Assembly (NCBI GenBank): GCA_902826945.1
Contig: CADEGS010000168.1
Span: 1 to 6,319 of the forward strand
DNA from: an uncultured bacterium
GTDB taxonomy: Bacteria > Planctomycetota > UBA1135 > GCA-002686595
Length of the DNA stretch: 6,319 nucleotides
Direction of reading: 5' to 3'
Below, piece after piece: positions 6,109-6,319 of the stretch. Each line of letters starts with the position of its first letter. Positions within the stretch are counted from its first letter, which is position 1. A program made the position numbers and the translations under genes. The notes below the pieces were generated by a model. The model saw only the letters and a list, made by a program, of their open reading frames with translations, was not told where the DNA came from and did not search any database.

Positions 6109-6319
6109 ACGGGCGAGCCACACGCAGGACGCGCGCGCGCCGCGGCTTCACGCTCGTGGAGCTCGTGATCGCGATGGCGGTCATGAGCACGACGCTGCTC
6201 GCGATCGGCCTCGTCTTCGAGCGCGCCTCGCGCTCCTACGAGGAGGGCCAGATCGACCGCACGCTGGAGGCGCAGGCGCACCGCGCGACGGACTTCGTCG
6301 TGCGCCAGTTCCTCGACGC
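6105..6319 (+). CDS. Second pseudopilin, PilW/GspJ-like (C-terminus beyond window)
   Basis: The ATG at 6105 overlaps the stop of the preceding gene (ATGA), and 71 codons remain before the right edge cuts the gene. The start reads MNGRATRRTRARRG, then FTLVELVIAMAVMSTTLLA. This is a 14-residue, arginine-rich class A leader with cleavage after G14, glutamate at +5 (E19), and a hydrophobic helix to about residue 38. The following helix (residues 43-71) is charged, as in pilin stalks. The order after a PilV/GspI-like gene suggests PilW or GspJ, another minor subunit, but too little is present to decide. There is no strong binding site of its own, so translation is probably coupled to the upstream gene. 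Confidence 0.85.
   Translation, partial: MNGRATRRTRARRGFTLVELVIAMAVMSTTLLAIGLVFERASRSYEEGQIDRTLEAQAHRATDFVVRQFLD

Overview
The window is very GC-rich DNA with strong G/C preference at third codon positions. It carries five protein genes and two divergent intergenic regions, with no RNA gene, CRISPR array, insertion sequence or other mobile element that I can see. Four of the five genes encode exported proteins with recognisable signal peptides or prepilin leaders. The mix points to a Planctomycetota-like bacterium: a large secreted protein related to DUF1570 gluzincins with a laminin-G-like tail, a plastocyanin-type cupredoxin whose C-terminal domain resembles one common in planctomycete secreted proteins, and a propeller-like secreted protein. 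That assignment is inference from familiarity, not a search result.

Layout: positions 1-1200 (minus strand) hold the first 400 codons of a secreted, repeat-containing, probable beta-propeller protein that runs off the left edge. Positions 1201-1509 are a divergent intergenic region. Positions 1510-4275 (plus) encode a 921-residue secreted protein with a gluzincin-like region whose HExxH zinc motif is degenerate (HEAAL), a short TPR-like stretch and a C-terminal beta-rich domain. A perfect 12-bp inverted repeat lies in the 52-bp gap between this gene and the convergent cupredoxin gene (4328-5074, minus), which keeps all four type 1 copper ligands. A 437-bp divergent region (5075-5511) contains palindromes near the cupredoxin start, an AT-rich island that may hold a promoter, and a strongly self-complementary leader. 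It is followed by a pilin-like operon: a PilV/GspI-like pseudopilin (5512-6108) overlapping by four bases (ATGA) with a second pseudopilin (6105 onwards) that is cut by the right edge.

The two pseudopilins clearly belong together and should be part of a type IV pilus or type II secretion operon continuing to the right. The other three genes share only the property of being exported; nothing in the sequence links them in one pathway. I found no convincing new defence, mobile or RNA-based system. The observations most worth checking are the apparently inactivated metalloprotease motif, the alternative-pairing leader before the pilin operon, and the EF-hand-like loops in the first pseudopilin. 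Many long open frames exist on the opposite strand or in shifted frames because stop codons are rare in this base composition; they were rejected.
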